Origin: an uncultured Porphyromonadaceae bacterium | GTDB taxonomy: Bacteria; Bacteroidota; Bacteroidia; Bacteroidales; Muribaculaceae | Length of the DNA: 64,000 nt | Direction of reading: 5' to 3' | NCBI GenBank assembly: GCA_947176915.1 | Contig: CAMWSM010000001.1 | Location: forward strand, 79,880-143,879 | Shown: piece after piece, positions 51,283-62,690 of the stretch | How the letters are laid out: each line of letters begins with the position of its first letter | Position numbering within the stretch: the stretch's first letter is position 1 | Position numbers and translations under genes: made by a program | Notes under the pieces: generated by a model | What the model was told of the DNA's origin: nothing | The model's input: only the letters and a program-made list of their open reading frames with translations | The model's database searches: none

Positions 51283-52260
51283 TCAGTGTGAACGCCCTAT
51301 ACTGCCAAACATTTCATAATCCGCTTCAATGCCGCTCCCAATCGTGGTCAGCATATCCCCTACGAGCGAACCGTTCATACCTCCGTTGAGAATCCGCTCG
51401 GTTGTGGCCCGAGACAATCGTGCTCGGCCGCCGGCAAAGCGCAACGTTACTTTAGGTGCGACAAGACGCATAAGAGCCACTGAACGGATTATCTCCTCCT
51501 CTTCAATAAGAGGTGTATTCTCGAGCGCCGTACCTTTGATAGGGCTCAGTATATTGACCGGTATAGAACATGCCCCTGCTTCACGAGCTTGCTCGGCAAG
51601 TTCGAGCCTCTGACGCATGGTCTCTCCCATGCCGATAATGCCGCCACAACAAACCTCCATCCCTACAGCGCGGGCATCCGCTATTGTGCGGAGTTTATCC
51701 TCTTGGGTGTGAGTTGAACACAATTCCGGAAAATAGCTTGCAGAAGTCTCGAGATTACAATGATAGCGACGCACACCGGCATCATAAAGCTGCTGCAACT
51801 GATCGCGACTAAGCAAACCCATTGATGCACACAAATACAGTCCGGTAGAGCTACCGACCTTCCGGTAGATCGAGCAGAAACGCTCCATATCTGAGGGAGC
51901 AACCTTCCTCCCGCTGGTTACAAGAGAAAAACGGTGCACACCCTTGGAATCATTGTCGCGAGCCATGGAAAGTGCCTCCTCCAAAGGGACAAAGTCATAT
52001 TCCTTTATTCCGGAAGAATGATGAGCCGACTGTGCACACCACTTGCAATCCTCCGAGCATCGTCCGGAACGTGCATTGATGATGGAACAAGTGTCGATAC
52101 GGTCGCCACACCATTTACGGCGTACCCGATCAGCAGCTTCGCAAAGAGTATCGGTATCACAAACTTCGGCAAGCAACATAGCATCATCCACCGAAGTCGG
52201 CTCCCCCTCCAAAGCGCAGGCCACAACCCGCGAAAGCAACTCATTTACATCTTTTTCCAT
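51283..52260 (-). CDS. bioB: Biotin synthase BioB
   Basis: 325 residues; radical SAM enzyme inserting sulfur into dethiobiotin. SAM cluster ARSGRCSEDCKWCAQS (Cys68, 72, 75). Ligands of the second cluster are visible in LYLCASMG, YHCNLETS, EVCCGG and the Arg of LRFAGGR. No other biotin genes are in the window. First gene of a bioB-thiF unit with its own promoter. Confidence 0.93.
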   Translation of the reverse strand: MEKDVNELLSRVVACALEGEPTSVDDAMLLAEVCDTDTLCEAADRVRRKWCGDRIDTCSIINARSGRCSEDCKWCAQSAHHSSGIKEYDFVPLEEALSMARDNDSKGVHRFSLVTSGRKVAPSDMERFCSIYRKVGSSTGLYLCASMGLLSRDQLQQLYDAGVRRYHCNLETSASYFPELCSTHTQEDKLRTIADARAVGMEVCCGGIIGMGETMRQRLELAEQAREAGACSIPVNILSPIKGTALENTPLIEEEEIIRSVALMRLVAPKVTLRFAGGRARLSRATTERILNGGMNGSLVGDMLTTIGSGIEADYEMFGSIGRSH

Positions 52261-52384
52261 TTTAATCCATTAAATATTTTATTCCCTTAAAGAAGGGATT
52301 ATTAGTAAGTCATTGTTCCAATCCAATATCATTACCTATCCGCAGTTATTGTCTGACAAAAATCCCAAACGACTTTCCGCATCA

Positions 52385-52416
52385 CAAAAGTAACTTTTTA
52401 TCCATTCCCAAACAAA
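52385..52416 (-). promoter_or_regulatory. Promoter of bioB-thiF
   Basis: Minus strand TTTG (52416-52413), 20 bases, TACTTTTG (52392-52385). Leader of about 120 bases; no riboswitch recognised in it. Confidence 0.75.
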
Positions 52417-52448
52417 TAATTATCTAAAATTTATTGTATATTTCATAG

Positions 52449-52491
52449 AAAGAGGCTGCGCCGTAAACCTCATTACGACACAGCCTCTTTT
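52449..52491 (-). terminator. Terminator of gltB
   Basis: Arms aaagaggctg and cagcctcttt with partial extension (cgtaa, ttacg) and a 6-base loop; a common Bacteroidales terminator form. Also faces the bioB promoter region. Confidence 0.8.
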
Positions 52492-52540
52492 ATTGAAGAT
52501 TTATGTGCTAATGCTCTTTTATCGGAAGCGTCAGGGTTGA

Positions 52541-55500
52541 TTACTTCTTCAGGGCTATGCGTTTGTATTCGACGGGGGTTACCTTCAGGAACTGGGGCAG
52601 GTATTCCTCCCAGTTGTCGAGCATGCGCTTGGCGAGTTTGCTGCGGGTGTGGCGATAGTGCTCTTCGATGAGACCTTTGAGTTCCGCTATCTCGTCATCC
52701 TCCTTAAGAAGGGTCAGCTCAACCATATCCATGTTGATGTAGTAGTCAACGTTGCCCGTGCGGTTCCAGATATAGGCAATACCTCCGCTCATGCCGGCTG
52801 CGAAGTTGCGTCCTATCTTGCCGAGCACCACCACACGTCCGCCGGTCATATATTCACAGGCATGATCGCCTACACCTTCCACAACAACATTGACGCCGCT
52901 GTTTCTGACTGCAAAACGTTCGCCTACACGTCCGTTGACAAACATCTCTCCTGCTGTTGCTCCATAAAGGAGTGTGTTGCCGGCGATGGTGTTGCTCTCG
53001 GCATCAAATGTGGCGTCTCTCGGGGGCACCACTATTATACGGCCTCCGGAAAGTCCCTTGCCGACATAATCATTCGCATCCCCCTCAAGACGCAATGTCA
53101 CTCCTTTGCATAGGAAGGCACCGAAACTCTGACCTGCACTTCCGGAGAAGGTAAGATTTATACTGTTATCGGGCAGACCATTTCCTCCGAACCGTTTCGT
53201 AATGTAGCCCGAAAGCATAGAGCCTACCGACCGGTCGGTGTTCACGATCGGCATCCCCAATGAGATGCCCTGCTGCGAATCGATGGCATTGCTGATGAGC
53301 TGAAGCAGAGCGGCATCCTTTACATGGTCGAGTTTATGGTCCTGTTCAGATTCAAAATGGATCGCTGTCTCAGGATGTTCCGCTGCCATATAGAAGAGGC
53401 GTGAGAAGTCCACCTTATCAGCTTTAGTGCCGGGAACAGTCTCCACTTTACGTAAAAGATCGGCGCGTCCCACTATCTCGTCAAGACTCCTGTAACCCAT
53501 AGCGGCAAGACGCTCACGGATGTCGCGAGCCATGAAGCGGAAGTAATTCACGAGATATTCGTAACGCCCTACAAATTTCTTGCGGAGTTCGGGATTCTGA
53601 GTGGCTACACCTTTAGGACAGGTGTTGGTGTGGCACTTGCGGATCATGCAGCAGCCGAGCACAACGAGAGCGGCTGTGCCGAAACCGTATTCCTCAGCGC
53701 CAAGCATAGCGCTGACCATAACGTCGTGGGGGCTCTTCAACTGACCGTCGACCTGAAGGCGCACCTTGCCGCGGAGATTGTTCATCACCAACGTCTGCTG
53801 AATCTCGGCAAGACCGATCTCGGCAGGCACACCGGCATGCTTCATTGAGCTGGCGGGACTTGCTCCCGTGCCGCCATCGCAGCCGCTTATCAATATCTTA
53901 TCTGCCTTCGCTTTCGCAACTCCGGCTGCTATCGTGCCGACGCCGCTTTCCGAAACAAGCTTGACGCTGATCTGTGCCTCGGGATTTATATTCTTAAGAT
54001 CGAAGATAAGCTGCGCAAGGTCTTCGATGGAATAGATGTCGTGATGCGGCGGAGGTGAGATAAGCGTGATGCCGGGAAGAGAACGACGCGTCTTCGCGAT
54101 AACCTCGTCTACCTTGAATCCGGGGAGCTGTCCCCCCTCGCCCGGCTTCGCGCCCTGGGCTACCTTGATCTGGATCTCGTCGGCATTGACAAGATATTCA
54201 GCGTCAACACCGAATCTGCCGGAGGCAACCTGCTTCACGCTGCTGCGTGCCCACGTGCCATCCTCACGCACCTTATTGCGTTCGGGGTCCTCGCCACCCT
54301 CTCCGGTGTTGCTCATGCCCCCTATCTTGTTCATGGCTATGGCGAGCGCTTCGTGTGCCTCCTTGCTGATCGCGCCAAACGACATCGCCTCAGTGCAGAA
54401 TCTGCGCATAAGGCTCTCCTCGCTCTCCACCTCCTCTACAGGTATTGGTTCGCGATCGCTCTCTACAGTGATAAGGTCGCGCAGGAAGATTGGCTCCGGT
54501 TTATTCTCGACAAGATTGACATATTCCTTGAATTTGTCGTAATCGTTTTCCCACGTAGCTTTCTGAAGAGCCTTGACAACGGGGGGATTCCACGCATGGA
54601 GCTCGCCGGCTTTGCGGAAATTATAGTTGCCGAAATCCTGAAGCTTCGCATCCTCCTCTCCGAAGGCAAGATGATGGTTATGGAGAACATCCTGAGCCAC
54701 CTCATCAATTCCTATACCCTCAATGGGTGATGGCGCACCACCCATGTATCGGCTCAACAAGCGTGAGCTTACGCCCAATGCCTCGAAAAGGGCACAACCG
54801 CGATAGCTGCGGATTGTAGAGATGCCCATCTTCGACATTATCTTCAGTATTCCTTTATTGACTGCCTTTATATAATGCTTTTCGGCTCCCTCATAGTCAA
54901 GCTGGAGCTCCTTCTTATCAACGAGATCCTTGAGAATCGCGAAAGCCATGTAGGGATTCACGGCACTCGCGCCGTAACCCATAAGCAACGCAACGTGCAT
55001 CACCTCACAAACCTCTCCTGTCTCAACGATGATGGCGATCTGCGAGCGTTTACGTCTTGCCACAAGATGATGATGAACGGCTGAAAGAGCAAGCAAGGAG
55101 GGAATGGCAGCATACTTGGCATTCACATTCCTGTCGGACAATACCATGTAGTTGTACCCCTTGTCGACGGCATCATCCGCCTCTACGCAAAGGCGCTCGA
55201 TAGCCTCCTCCATTGCCTTGACTCCCCCCTCTGCCTCAAAGAGCATGGAGACGGTGAGAGTGTTGAAACCCTTGTATTGCAGATGGCGCAACTTGTCGAG
55301 TTCGCTGTCGCTCACGATGGGGGAAGGCATCATCACTACGTTGCAAAGCTCAGCCGACGGCTGAAGTATATTCTTGCGCACAGCCCCTACGTAACTTGTC
55401 AGCGACATCACCAACTCCTCGCGAATAGGGTCGATGGGGGGATTCGTCACCTGGGCAAACTGCTGACGGAAATAATTGAAAAATCTTTGCGGCATCTTGG

Positions 55501-57016
55501 AAAGAATTGCCGGAGGAGCGTCGTTGCCCATCGAGATGGTGGGTTCCTGCGAATTAAGAGCCATAGGCTTGATGATCTTCTCGATATCCTCCACGTCATA
55601 GCCAAACGCCACCATCTGGCGCTCACGATCCTCCACTTCGTGGCTAACCTTGCGGCCGCTCTTTATATCGCTCAACACGATTCGGTTCTGATCAATCCAA
55701 TCCTTATAGGGATGTTCGTTGGCAAGTTCATTCTTAATATCGCGGTCTACCAGAATCTTCCCCTCCTCGGTATCGACCATCAGGATCTTGCCAGGCTTCA
55801 GACGCGCCTTATGCTCTATGTCGGCAGGATCAAAATCCAGCACTCCGGTTTCAGAGGCGATGATCATCTCTCCGCTCTTGGTTACTACCACACGGGCAGG
55901 GCGCAGACCGTTTCTGTCAAGCATGCCTCCGGCGTATCTTCCGTCGGAGAAGATGATGGCAGCCGGACCGTCCCAGGGAGCCATAAAGATGGAATGATAT
56001 TCATAGAAGGCAAGCAGACGGCGAGAGAGAGGGTTCTGCTCGTTGCAGCTTTCCGGCACCATCATCGCCAGGGCATGGGGAAGGCTCATTCCGGAGCGCA
56101 CGAAAAATTCAAGCGCATTGTCAAACGAGGCACTGTCGCTCATGCCGGGCTGAATCACCTGCCCGATCTTCTCCATCTTTCCGAGGTTTTCCGGCTCTAC
56201 GATCGCCTCTCTTGTCGACATCCAGAAGCGGTTGCCGCGTATGGTGTTGATCTCACCGTTGTGTCCTATAAGGCGGAAAGGCTGGGCAAGACGCCATGTC
56301 GGGAAGGTATTGGTGGAGAAACGGGAGTGAACCAACGCTATCGCGCTCGTGAAATAAGGACTCTGAAGATCCTTGAAATATCCTCTGAGCTGCAGCGACG
56401 AGAGCATACCCTTATAGATCAAGGTGCGGGTGGAGAGACTGACGATATAGCATGATTCCTTATCTACTATATCCTCGCTTTCAAGCACCGCCTGCTCTAT
56501 TCTCTTACGTATTATATATAGAAGTCCTTCGAGACGCTCACGGTTGTCGCAGCCTACGATAAAGAGCTGGCGAATCACCGGCTCCGTCATCAACGCATCA
56601 TGGCCCAAGACGGAAGAATCAACCGGCACGTCTCGAGTGTGCATCAGGAATAGTCCCTGAGCCTTTATCTCCCGGTCTATAATTTCTTCAAAGCGTTTTC
56701 TGTCTTCCTCATTTTTAGGGAGGAAAACCATACCGACGCCATATCTCCCTTTCTCCGGCACCGGTATTCCATTCAACAATATATACTCATGGGGAATCTG
56801 AACCATAATTCCGGCTCCGTCGCCGGTCTTGTTGTCGGCACCCTCAGCTCCACGGTGAGCCATGTGCTCCAACACTTTAAGTCCTTGATCTACTATTGAA
56901 TGATGTTTGCTTCCGTCGATCTTCACTACAAGACCCACTCCGCAGCCGTCATGTTCATAGGAAGGGTTGTAGAGCCCCTCGGCGCTTGTCGGTTGAATTG
57001 TTGACGTTGATATCAT
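52541..57016 (-). CDS. gltB: Glutamate synthase, large (alpha) subunit
   Basis: 1491 residues. N-terminal Ntn-type glutaminase: the nucleophile is Cys25 (YEHDGCGVGL) exposed after removal of a 24-residue propeptide. The central and FMN-binding synthase domains follow (GEGGEDPERNKVREDG, SGCDGGTGASPASSMKHAG), then the 3Fe-4S motif CCMIRKCHTNTCPKG and the C-terminal beta-helix GXGXG region. It makes glutamate from glutamine and 2-oxoglutarate. No gltD lies next to it. Own promoter and terminator. Confidence 0.95.
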   Translation of the reverse strand: MISTSTIQPTSAEGLYNPSYEHDGCGVGLVVKIDGSKHHSIVDQGLKVLEHMAHRGAEGADNKTGDGAGIMVQIPHEYILLNGIPVPEKGRYGVGMVFLPKNEEDRKRFEEIIDREIKAQGLFLMHTRDVPVDSSVLGHDALMTEPVIRQLFIVGCDNRERLEGLLYIIRKRIEQAVLESEDIVDKESCYIVSLSTRTLIYKGMLSSLQLRGYFKDLQSPYFTSAIALVHSRFSTNTFPTWRLAQPFRLIGHNGEINTIRGNRFWMSTREAIVEPENLGKMEKIGQVIQPGMSDSASFDNALEFFVRSGMSLPHALAMMVPESCNEQNPLSRRLLAFYEYHSIFMAPWDGPAAIIFSDGRYAGGMLDRNGLRPARVVVTKSGEMIIASETGVLDFDPADIEHKARLKPGKILMVDTEEGKILVDRDIKNELANEHPYKDWIDQNRIVLSDIKSGRKVSHEVEDRERQMVAFGYDVEDIEKIIKPMALNSQEPTISMGNDAPPAILSKMPQRFFNYFRQQFAQVTNPPIDPIREELVMSLTSYVGAVRKNILQPSAELCNVVMMPSPIVSDSELDKLRHLQYKGFNTLTVSMLFEAEGGVKAMEEAIERLCVEADDAVDKGYNYMVLSDRNVNAKYAAIPSLLALSAVHHHLVARRKRSQIAIIVETGEVCEVMHVALLMGYGASAVNPYMAFAILKDLVDKKELQLDYEGAEKHYIKAVNKGILKIMSKMGISTIRSYRGCALFEALGVSSRLLSRYMGGAPSPIEGIGIDEVAQDVLHNHHLAFGEEDAKLQDFGNYNFRKAGELHAWNPPVVKALQKATWENDYDKFKEYVNLVENKPEPIFLRDLITVESDREPIPVEEVESEESLMRRFCTEAMSFGAISKEAHEALAIAMNKIGGMSNTGEGGEDPERNKVREDGTWARSSVKQVASGRFGVDAEYLVNADEIQIKVAQGAKPGEGGQLPGFKVDEVIAKTRRSLPGITLISPPPHHDIYSIEDLAQLIFDLKNINPEAQISVKLVSESGVGTIAAGVAKAKADKILISGCDGGTGASPASSMKHAGVPAEIGLAEIQQTLVMNNLRGKVRLQVDGQLKSPHDVMVSAMLGAEEYGFGTAALVVLGCCMIRKCHTNTCPKGVATQNPELRKKFVGRYEYLVNYFRFMARDIRERLAAMGYRSLDEIVGRADLLRKVETVPGTKADKVDFSRLFYMAAEHPETAIHFESEQDHKLDHVKDAALLQLISNAIDSQQGISLGMPIVNTDRSVGSMLSGYITKRFGGNGLPDNSINLTFSGSAGQSFGAFLCKGVTLRLEGDANDYVGKGLSGGRIIVVPPRDATFDAESNTIAGNTLLYGATAGEMFVNGRVGERFAVRNSGVNVVVEGVGDHACEYMTGGRVVVLGKIGRNFAAGMSGGIAYIWNRTGNVDYYINMDMVELTLLKEDDEIAELKGLIEEHYRHTRSKLAKRMLDNWEEYLPQFLKVTPVEYKRIALKK

Positions 57017-57085
57017 AGACCTGATTTATTAAATTGTGAAGCGCCCGAATCTTCCGATTGGAGCCTTCTTTTGTCAAATATTTTG

Positions 57086-57116
57086 CAAAATTACACATTT
57101 TTTAAATATTTGCAAA
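57086..57116 (-). promoter_or_regulatory. Promoter of gltB
   Basis: Minus strand TTTG (57116-57113), 19 bases, TAATTTTG (57093-57086). The rest of the 340-base gap between gltB and the OmpA gene is A+T-rich with no gene; I could not find a consensus promoter for the OmpA gene. Confidence 0.78.
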
Positions 57117-57356
57117 CAGATTATCGGTTTACATCTCACTTTTAACATATCCCTCCCCCTTTGAAACCATATTGTATTTTTATTATTCCGCCTTAATCAC
57201 CCATTATTTTCAGAAAAATTTCCATTATTTAAACTTTCAGCGAACTTTTTATTCTCATTAAGTGTAGTAATAGTACGAATAGATGATCCACCTCGGATAA
57301 CCAATCTATTCCACATTTATTTCCATTATAGTGCAAAATCAAAACTTAAACAACTT

Positions 57357-58496
57357 ATGAAAAAGACTATTATTTCTGCCGCATTAGTATTAGGAGCTGT
57401 CTCCGCGGCATCTGCTCAGCAGGCTATAGCCACTCCTAAATTTGGTGATAATTGGTCGCTCGGCATCAATGGCGGTGTTACAACCCCGATGAATCATGGC
57501 GCTTTCTTCGGTGATATGCGTCCGGTAGTAGGTCTTAAACTTGACAAGAAGATAACTCCCGTGTTTAAAGTAGGTGCTGAGGGCAATTTCGCTATCAACA
57601 CATCAACAGTAAGAGGACCTCACAGCTACACAGCTTTTGATGATTCCTACGTTGGCGCTTACGGTGCTGTCAACCTCTTCAATCTCTTCGGAGGCTATCC
57701 AGGCGAGACCCGTCCGTTTGACATTGAGGCACAGGCCGGTGCAGGCTGGGGACACAGATTTGAAACTGCAACTCAAGACATCAACTATTTCGGCACAAAG
57801 GTTGGCTTGAATTTCAACTTCAATATTCAGGATAACGTCACTATCTCTGTAAGCCCCTCTATTCTTTGGAATATGACAGGCGAACCGGTTGATCAAAGCA
57901 CCGCCTCATATAACAAGAACCGTGCGAACTTCAACATCACCGCAGGCGTGGCTTACAACTTCGGTGGCAATGGATTCAAAGTGGTTGAGCCTTACAACCA
58001 GGCCCAGATTGACGAACTCAACGGTCAGCTTAACGAACTTCGCGGCGCTCTGAAGGAATCAGGTGCTGAGAACGGTGCTCTCCACAAGAAGATCAAGGGT
58101 CTTGAGTCTGAAATCCATAAACTTCAGAATCAGCCTGCCAAGGTGGTTAATACGGTTCAGATCAAGAACAATCTCGAATCTGTAAGATACGTGTTCTTCA
58201 AGATCGGTTCTTCTGCAATCGGTGCTGACCAGCAGCCAAACGTAGAAATGATCGCTGCATATCTCAACAATCATCCCAACAGCAAGGTTGTCATCAAGGG
58301 TTACGCTTCCAAGGATGGTCCGGAAGAGGTTAATATCCGTCTCGCCAACCAGCGTGCTCAGTCTGTTAAGGACGCTCTTATGAAACGCTACAAAATTCCG
58401 GCATCAAGAATCGTAGCTGAGGGTGAAGGCATCGGCAATATGTTTGAGGAGGAATCCTGGAACCGCGTTGCAATCTGCGTGCTTGAAGCTAAATAA
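57357..58496 (+). CDS. OmpA-family outer-membrane protein
   Basis: 379 residues. Signal peptide (to SAASAQ), an eight-strand-like beta barrel (about 30-205, WSLGINGGVTTPMNHGAF through NFNITAGVAYNFGG), a coiled-coil linker (about 212-265), and a C-terminal OmpA peptidoglycan-binding domain (VVIKGYASKDGPEEVNIRLA, RAQSVKDAL). Anchors the outer membrane to the wall. Likely highly expressed; strong terminator after it. Confidence 0.93.
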   Translation: MKKTIISAALVLGAVSAASAQQAIATPKFGDNWSLGINGGVTTPMNHGAFFGDMRPVVGLKLDKKITPVFKVGAEGNFAINTSTVRGPHSYTAFDDSYVGAYGAVNLFNLFGGYPGETRPFDIEAQAGAGWGHRFETATQDINYFGTKVGLNFNFNIQDNVTISVSPSILWNMTGEPVDQSTASYNKNRANFNITAGVAYNFGGNGFKVVEPYNQAQIDELNGQLNELRGALKESGAENGALHKKIKGLESEIHKLQNQPAKVVNTVQIKNNLESVRYVFFKIGSSAIGADQQPNVEMIAAYLNNHPNSKVVIKGYASKDGPEEVNIRLANQRAQSVKDALMKRYKIPASRIVAEGEGIGNMFEEESWNRVAICVLEAK

Positions 58497-58528
58497 TGAT
58501 TATTGAAAAATCCTAAATTCTAATTTAA

Positions 58529-58566
58529 AGAGGCTGTGGCATAATTAGGTTTATGTCGCAGCCTCT
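58529..58566 (+). terminator. Terminator of the OmpA gene
   Basis: agaggctg (58529-58536) with cagcctct (58559-58566), plus inner pairs cataa/ttatg. Confidence 0.82.
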
Positions 58567-58573
58567 CTATTTT

Positions 58574-58618
58574 ATTTTGCCGGGAGTTGGGACTCTACTG
58601 CCCTTCTCCCGGCAAAAT
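58574..58618 (-). terminator. Terminator of the small HExxH gene
   Basis: A perfect 13-bp inverted repeat (attttgccgggag, 58574-58586, with 58606-58618) around a 19-base loop, ending on the minus strand in aaaataaaa. Part of it (gggagaagggcag on the minus strand) resembles the GC-rich repeat core at 1725 and 3730. Confidence 0.6.
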
Positions 58619-58627
58619 CCATCATTT

Positions 58628-58948
58628 TTACAAGTATTTGCGCCATGCGTATTTTTTGCGGCGCGGAAGATAGGAGTAATTTCTCTCGTTGGCGTATGCC
58701 TCTCTCTCAAAGGAAATTGCATGATATGCCTTGAAACTGTCTCCCTTTTGAATCAGTCGCCATAACCATTCCACGACATACCACAGATAAAACAACAGAT
58801 AGCCCATCTCCTTCATCTGCGCCGTGTGAATCTCCTCGTGATTGAGCATCTCACGGTCAACGGGACCTTTCGCGAAAAGAACTCCGAACAGATTTATGGC
58901 ATAATATCTCTCTCCAAAAGGGAGGAGATGGTTATAAATTATCTTCAT
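58628..58948 (-). CDS. Small protein with HExxH-like motif
   Basis: 106 residues from the ATG at 58948 (MKIIYNHLLPFGERYYAINL). LNHEEIHTAQMKEMG is an HExxH motif, and ISFEREAY about 38 residues later could supply a third Glu ligand, as in small zinc metallopeptidases. A hydrophobic stretch (LLFYLWYVVEWLWRLI) lies between. Conserved hypothetical type in Bacteroidales as far as I recall; activity unproven. Longer open reading upstream is antisense to the beta-galactosidase remnant. Confidence 0.68.
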   Translation of the reverse strand: MKIIYNHLLPFGERYYAINLFGVLFAKGPVDREMLNHEEIHTAQMKEMGYLLFYLWYVVEWLWRLIQKGDSFKAYHAISFEREAYANERNYSYLPRRKKYAWRKYL

Positions 58949-59026
58949 ATTACAAATCATCTTATCGACTATCGGCAAAATTAATATTTTATCACCTCTC
59001 AACACCCCTTTTTCAAAATATTTTTT

Positions 59027-59034
59027 TAAATTTG
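59027..59034 (+). promoter_or_regulatory. -7 promoter element of the lacZ-type remnant
   Basis: TAAATTTG, 6 bases before the ATG at 59040, so a transcript from it would be nearly leaderless. Confidence 0.5.
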
Positions 59035-59039
59035 CATCC

Positions 59040-60794
<1,755 letters not shown>

Positions 60795-60824
60795 ATTTCC
60801 TTATTCTCTTACACCTTATTTTTC

Positions 60825-62483
60825 TTATTTTCTCTCCATCTTGTATCTGTCCCCCGTTGTCTTGACAACCATCTCATACCATTCAGGGGAATAGCCGGGT
60901 GATTCAGGGCTTAAGGGCTTGCCGTATTTGTTTCTGGCAAACTCCCCGTTCTCATCAATCTTTTTCCTCTTGCCGTCCATATACTTGACAAGCAGGTAGC
61001 GGGCAAGTTCATTATAGGAGTCAGTGGCATCCTTTGCTATCGCCGCCCCCTCTTCATTGACAATCTTTTCAATGGCATCCATATCGCCGGCTTCATAGAG
61101 AGCGAGGAGTTCCTTATCCTTAGCGGCTATCGTATCGGCAAACTTATTCTCCAGTCCGGACTGCACCTTTCTTATATCGTCAATCATAAGGTCATACTTA
61201 TGATATGCCTGATTCGCCACCCAGTTGTTCACCCAGAAATTGGCTGTCGGAGAGAAATTATAGAGATCGCCGTTACCCTCCTGAAGCTCCACAGGCACCT
61301 CTGTCATTGAGCAATAGAAAGGCATGTAGACCGAGGTGTTGGCATCGTCTGTGCCAAACCAGAGGACACCCCCTACAGCATCGGGCATATCCCCACGGCT
61401 CTGGCTGACAAAATGCCATGCCGTCTGCTGGGTAGCGGTAGGCCGCTCCTGGAAATAAGTCTCTCCATCCACCTCATATCTGTTTGGCGCCCATCTCACG
61501 GGAGCCTTGTAGCTGCCGGCTCCAAGGTCTTTCGTCATGTCGAGTTCAGTTCCTTCGTAATGGTCGCGCATACGGTCCTGAACATCCTTCCGGCTGAGCT
61601 TTCGGTCGGGGATAATGTAAAGCGGCAAAGGTTCGTCGCTCTCCCCCTTCACCCATTTCAGCCATTGCGCGTCCTCTTCGGGAGTAGCGAAATTGCGATA
61701 GAAACTCCAGACACGCCCGTCGCATGAGCGGCGTTTTGCCACCTTATGGTCGCTGAAAGCATCTGCAAAGGAGAAATCCTCATCCTTACCTTTCCAATAA
61801 CCGTTTTTACGCGCCCACTTGAAAAGGTCTTTGCTATACATCACATTCTCCTTATCCTTATAGTTCACCTTCCTGATTCTCGGTTCGTTGGCATGGGCTG
61901 CAATAGCATTGTCGGGAATCCTGACGGCAATCCAGTTCGCTCCTCTCTCTCCGCTCCCTTTGCCAATCATCTCCATTATCCAAGCCTCGTTCTTATCTGC
62001 GATGGAGAAGGTCTCTCCCGTGCTTGCATATCCATATTTATCCACAAGCTCACCCATGAGTTTTATGGCGTCGCGGGCTGTCTTGGCACGTTCAAGTGTG
62101 ATATATATCAGGCTTCCGTAATCAAGGATTGAATTTCCTGTTGTATCCTCCAATTCAGGGTAGCCTCCCCATGTGGTCTCGCCGATCACCACCTGATGCT
62201 CGTTCATGTTTCCTACTACATTATAGGTTTCCTCTGCCTGCGGAATCTCACCGCGTGGAGTGTTATCTCCCCAGTCGATCACCTTCCTCATCTCCCCGGG
62301 AGCATGTCTGCCACGCTTGGAGTGTTGCAGAAAACCGAAACGTGTGTAAGAGTCGTCAGCGTATGAAACCATCACGGATCCGTCCGTACTTGCTTTCTTG
62401 CCGACGATAAAGTTAGTGCAGGCGATAGCATCCGCCGCGCATAAAGCTGCCATAGCAGCTCCAATAAAAATACCGTATTTCAT
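60825..62483 (-). CDS. C69-family dipeptidase
   Basis: 552 residues. An N-terminal signal-like stretch ends at AIACTNFIVGKKASTDGS; the Cys of ACTNF becomes the N-terminal nucleophile of this Ntn-hydrolase. Family motifs: MVSYADDSYTRFGF, VVIGETTWGG, DYGSLIYITLERAKTAR and EAWIMEMIGKGSG. Exported dipeptidases of this type feed on peptides in gut Bacteroidales. Alone on its strand with a heptamer-repeat region upstream. Confidence 0.92.
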   Translation of the reverse strand: MKYGIFIGAAMAALCAADAIACTNFIVGKKASTDGSVMVSYADDSYTRFGFLQHSKRGRHAPGEMRKVIDWGDNTPRGEIPQAEETYNVVGNMNEHQVVIGETTWGGYPELEDTTGNSILDYGSLIYITLERAKTARDAIKLMGELVDKYGYASTGETFSIADKNEAWIMEMIGKGSGERGANWIAVRIPDNAIAAHANEPRIRKVNYKDKENVMYSKDLFKWARKNGYWKGKDEDFSFADAFSDHKVAKRRSCDGRVWSFYRNFATPEEDAQWLKWVKGESDEPLPLYIIPDRKLSRKDVQDRMRDHYEGTELDMTKDLGAGSYKAPVRWAPNRYEVDGETYFQERPTATQQTAWHFVSQSRGDMPDAVGGVLWFGTDDANTSVYMPFYCSMTEVPVELQEGNGDLYNFSPTANFWVNNWVANQAYHKYDLMIDDIRKVQSGLENKFADTIAAKDKELLALYEAGDMDAIEKIVNEEGAAIAKDATDSYNELARYLLVKYMDGKRKKIDENGEFARNKYGKPLSPESPGYSPEWYEMVVKTTGDRYKMERK

Positions 62484-62499
62484 AATATTAAATTTTTGT

Positions 62500-62690
62500 T
62501 TTAGGCGTTAGGCATTAGGCTCGAGGCATTAGGCTCGAGGCTCAAGCCTCGAAACTGGGAGAAGGGGCAGTCCCTGCCCCGACCACGACGCATTCCCCTC
62601 GAATATAACCCCTCAAACCTAACCCCTCAAACCTAACACCTAATGCCTAACACCTAATGCCTAATGCCTAAATCCTAACCCCTAACCCCT
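62500..62690. repeat. Heptamer array, ttaggca type, with GC-rich repeat in the middle
   Basis: Left half: ttaggcg, ttaggca, ttaggctcgagg units. Centre: the core of the GC-rich repeat (gggcagtccctgcccc, about 62558-62575). Right half: cctaaca, cctaatg, cctaacc units in inverted orientation. It runs into the end of the cytidylyltransferase gene, whose last codons and TAG stop are made of array units. Confidence 0.78.

Noticed and set aside
55277-56455. 392-residue plus-strand open frame inside gltB
   Set aside because: Antisense to a strongly conserved gene; composition is that of a reversed coding frame.
52541-57016. Missing gltD as an oddity
   Set aside because: gltB without an adjacent gltD is not rare in this order; the small subunit may be elsewhere, so it was not scored as a finding.
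62640-62690. Telomere-like cctaaccc repeats
   Set aside because: Units are mixed 7-mers in a circular-type bacterial context and match the other intergenic arrays.
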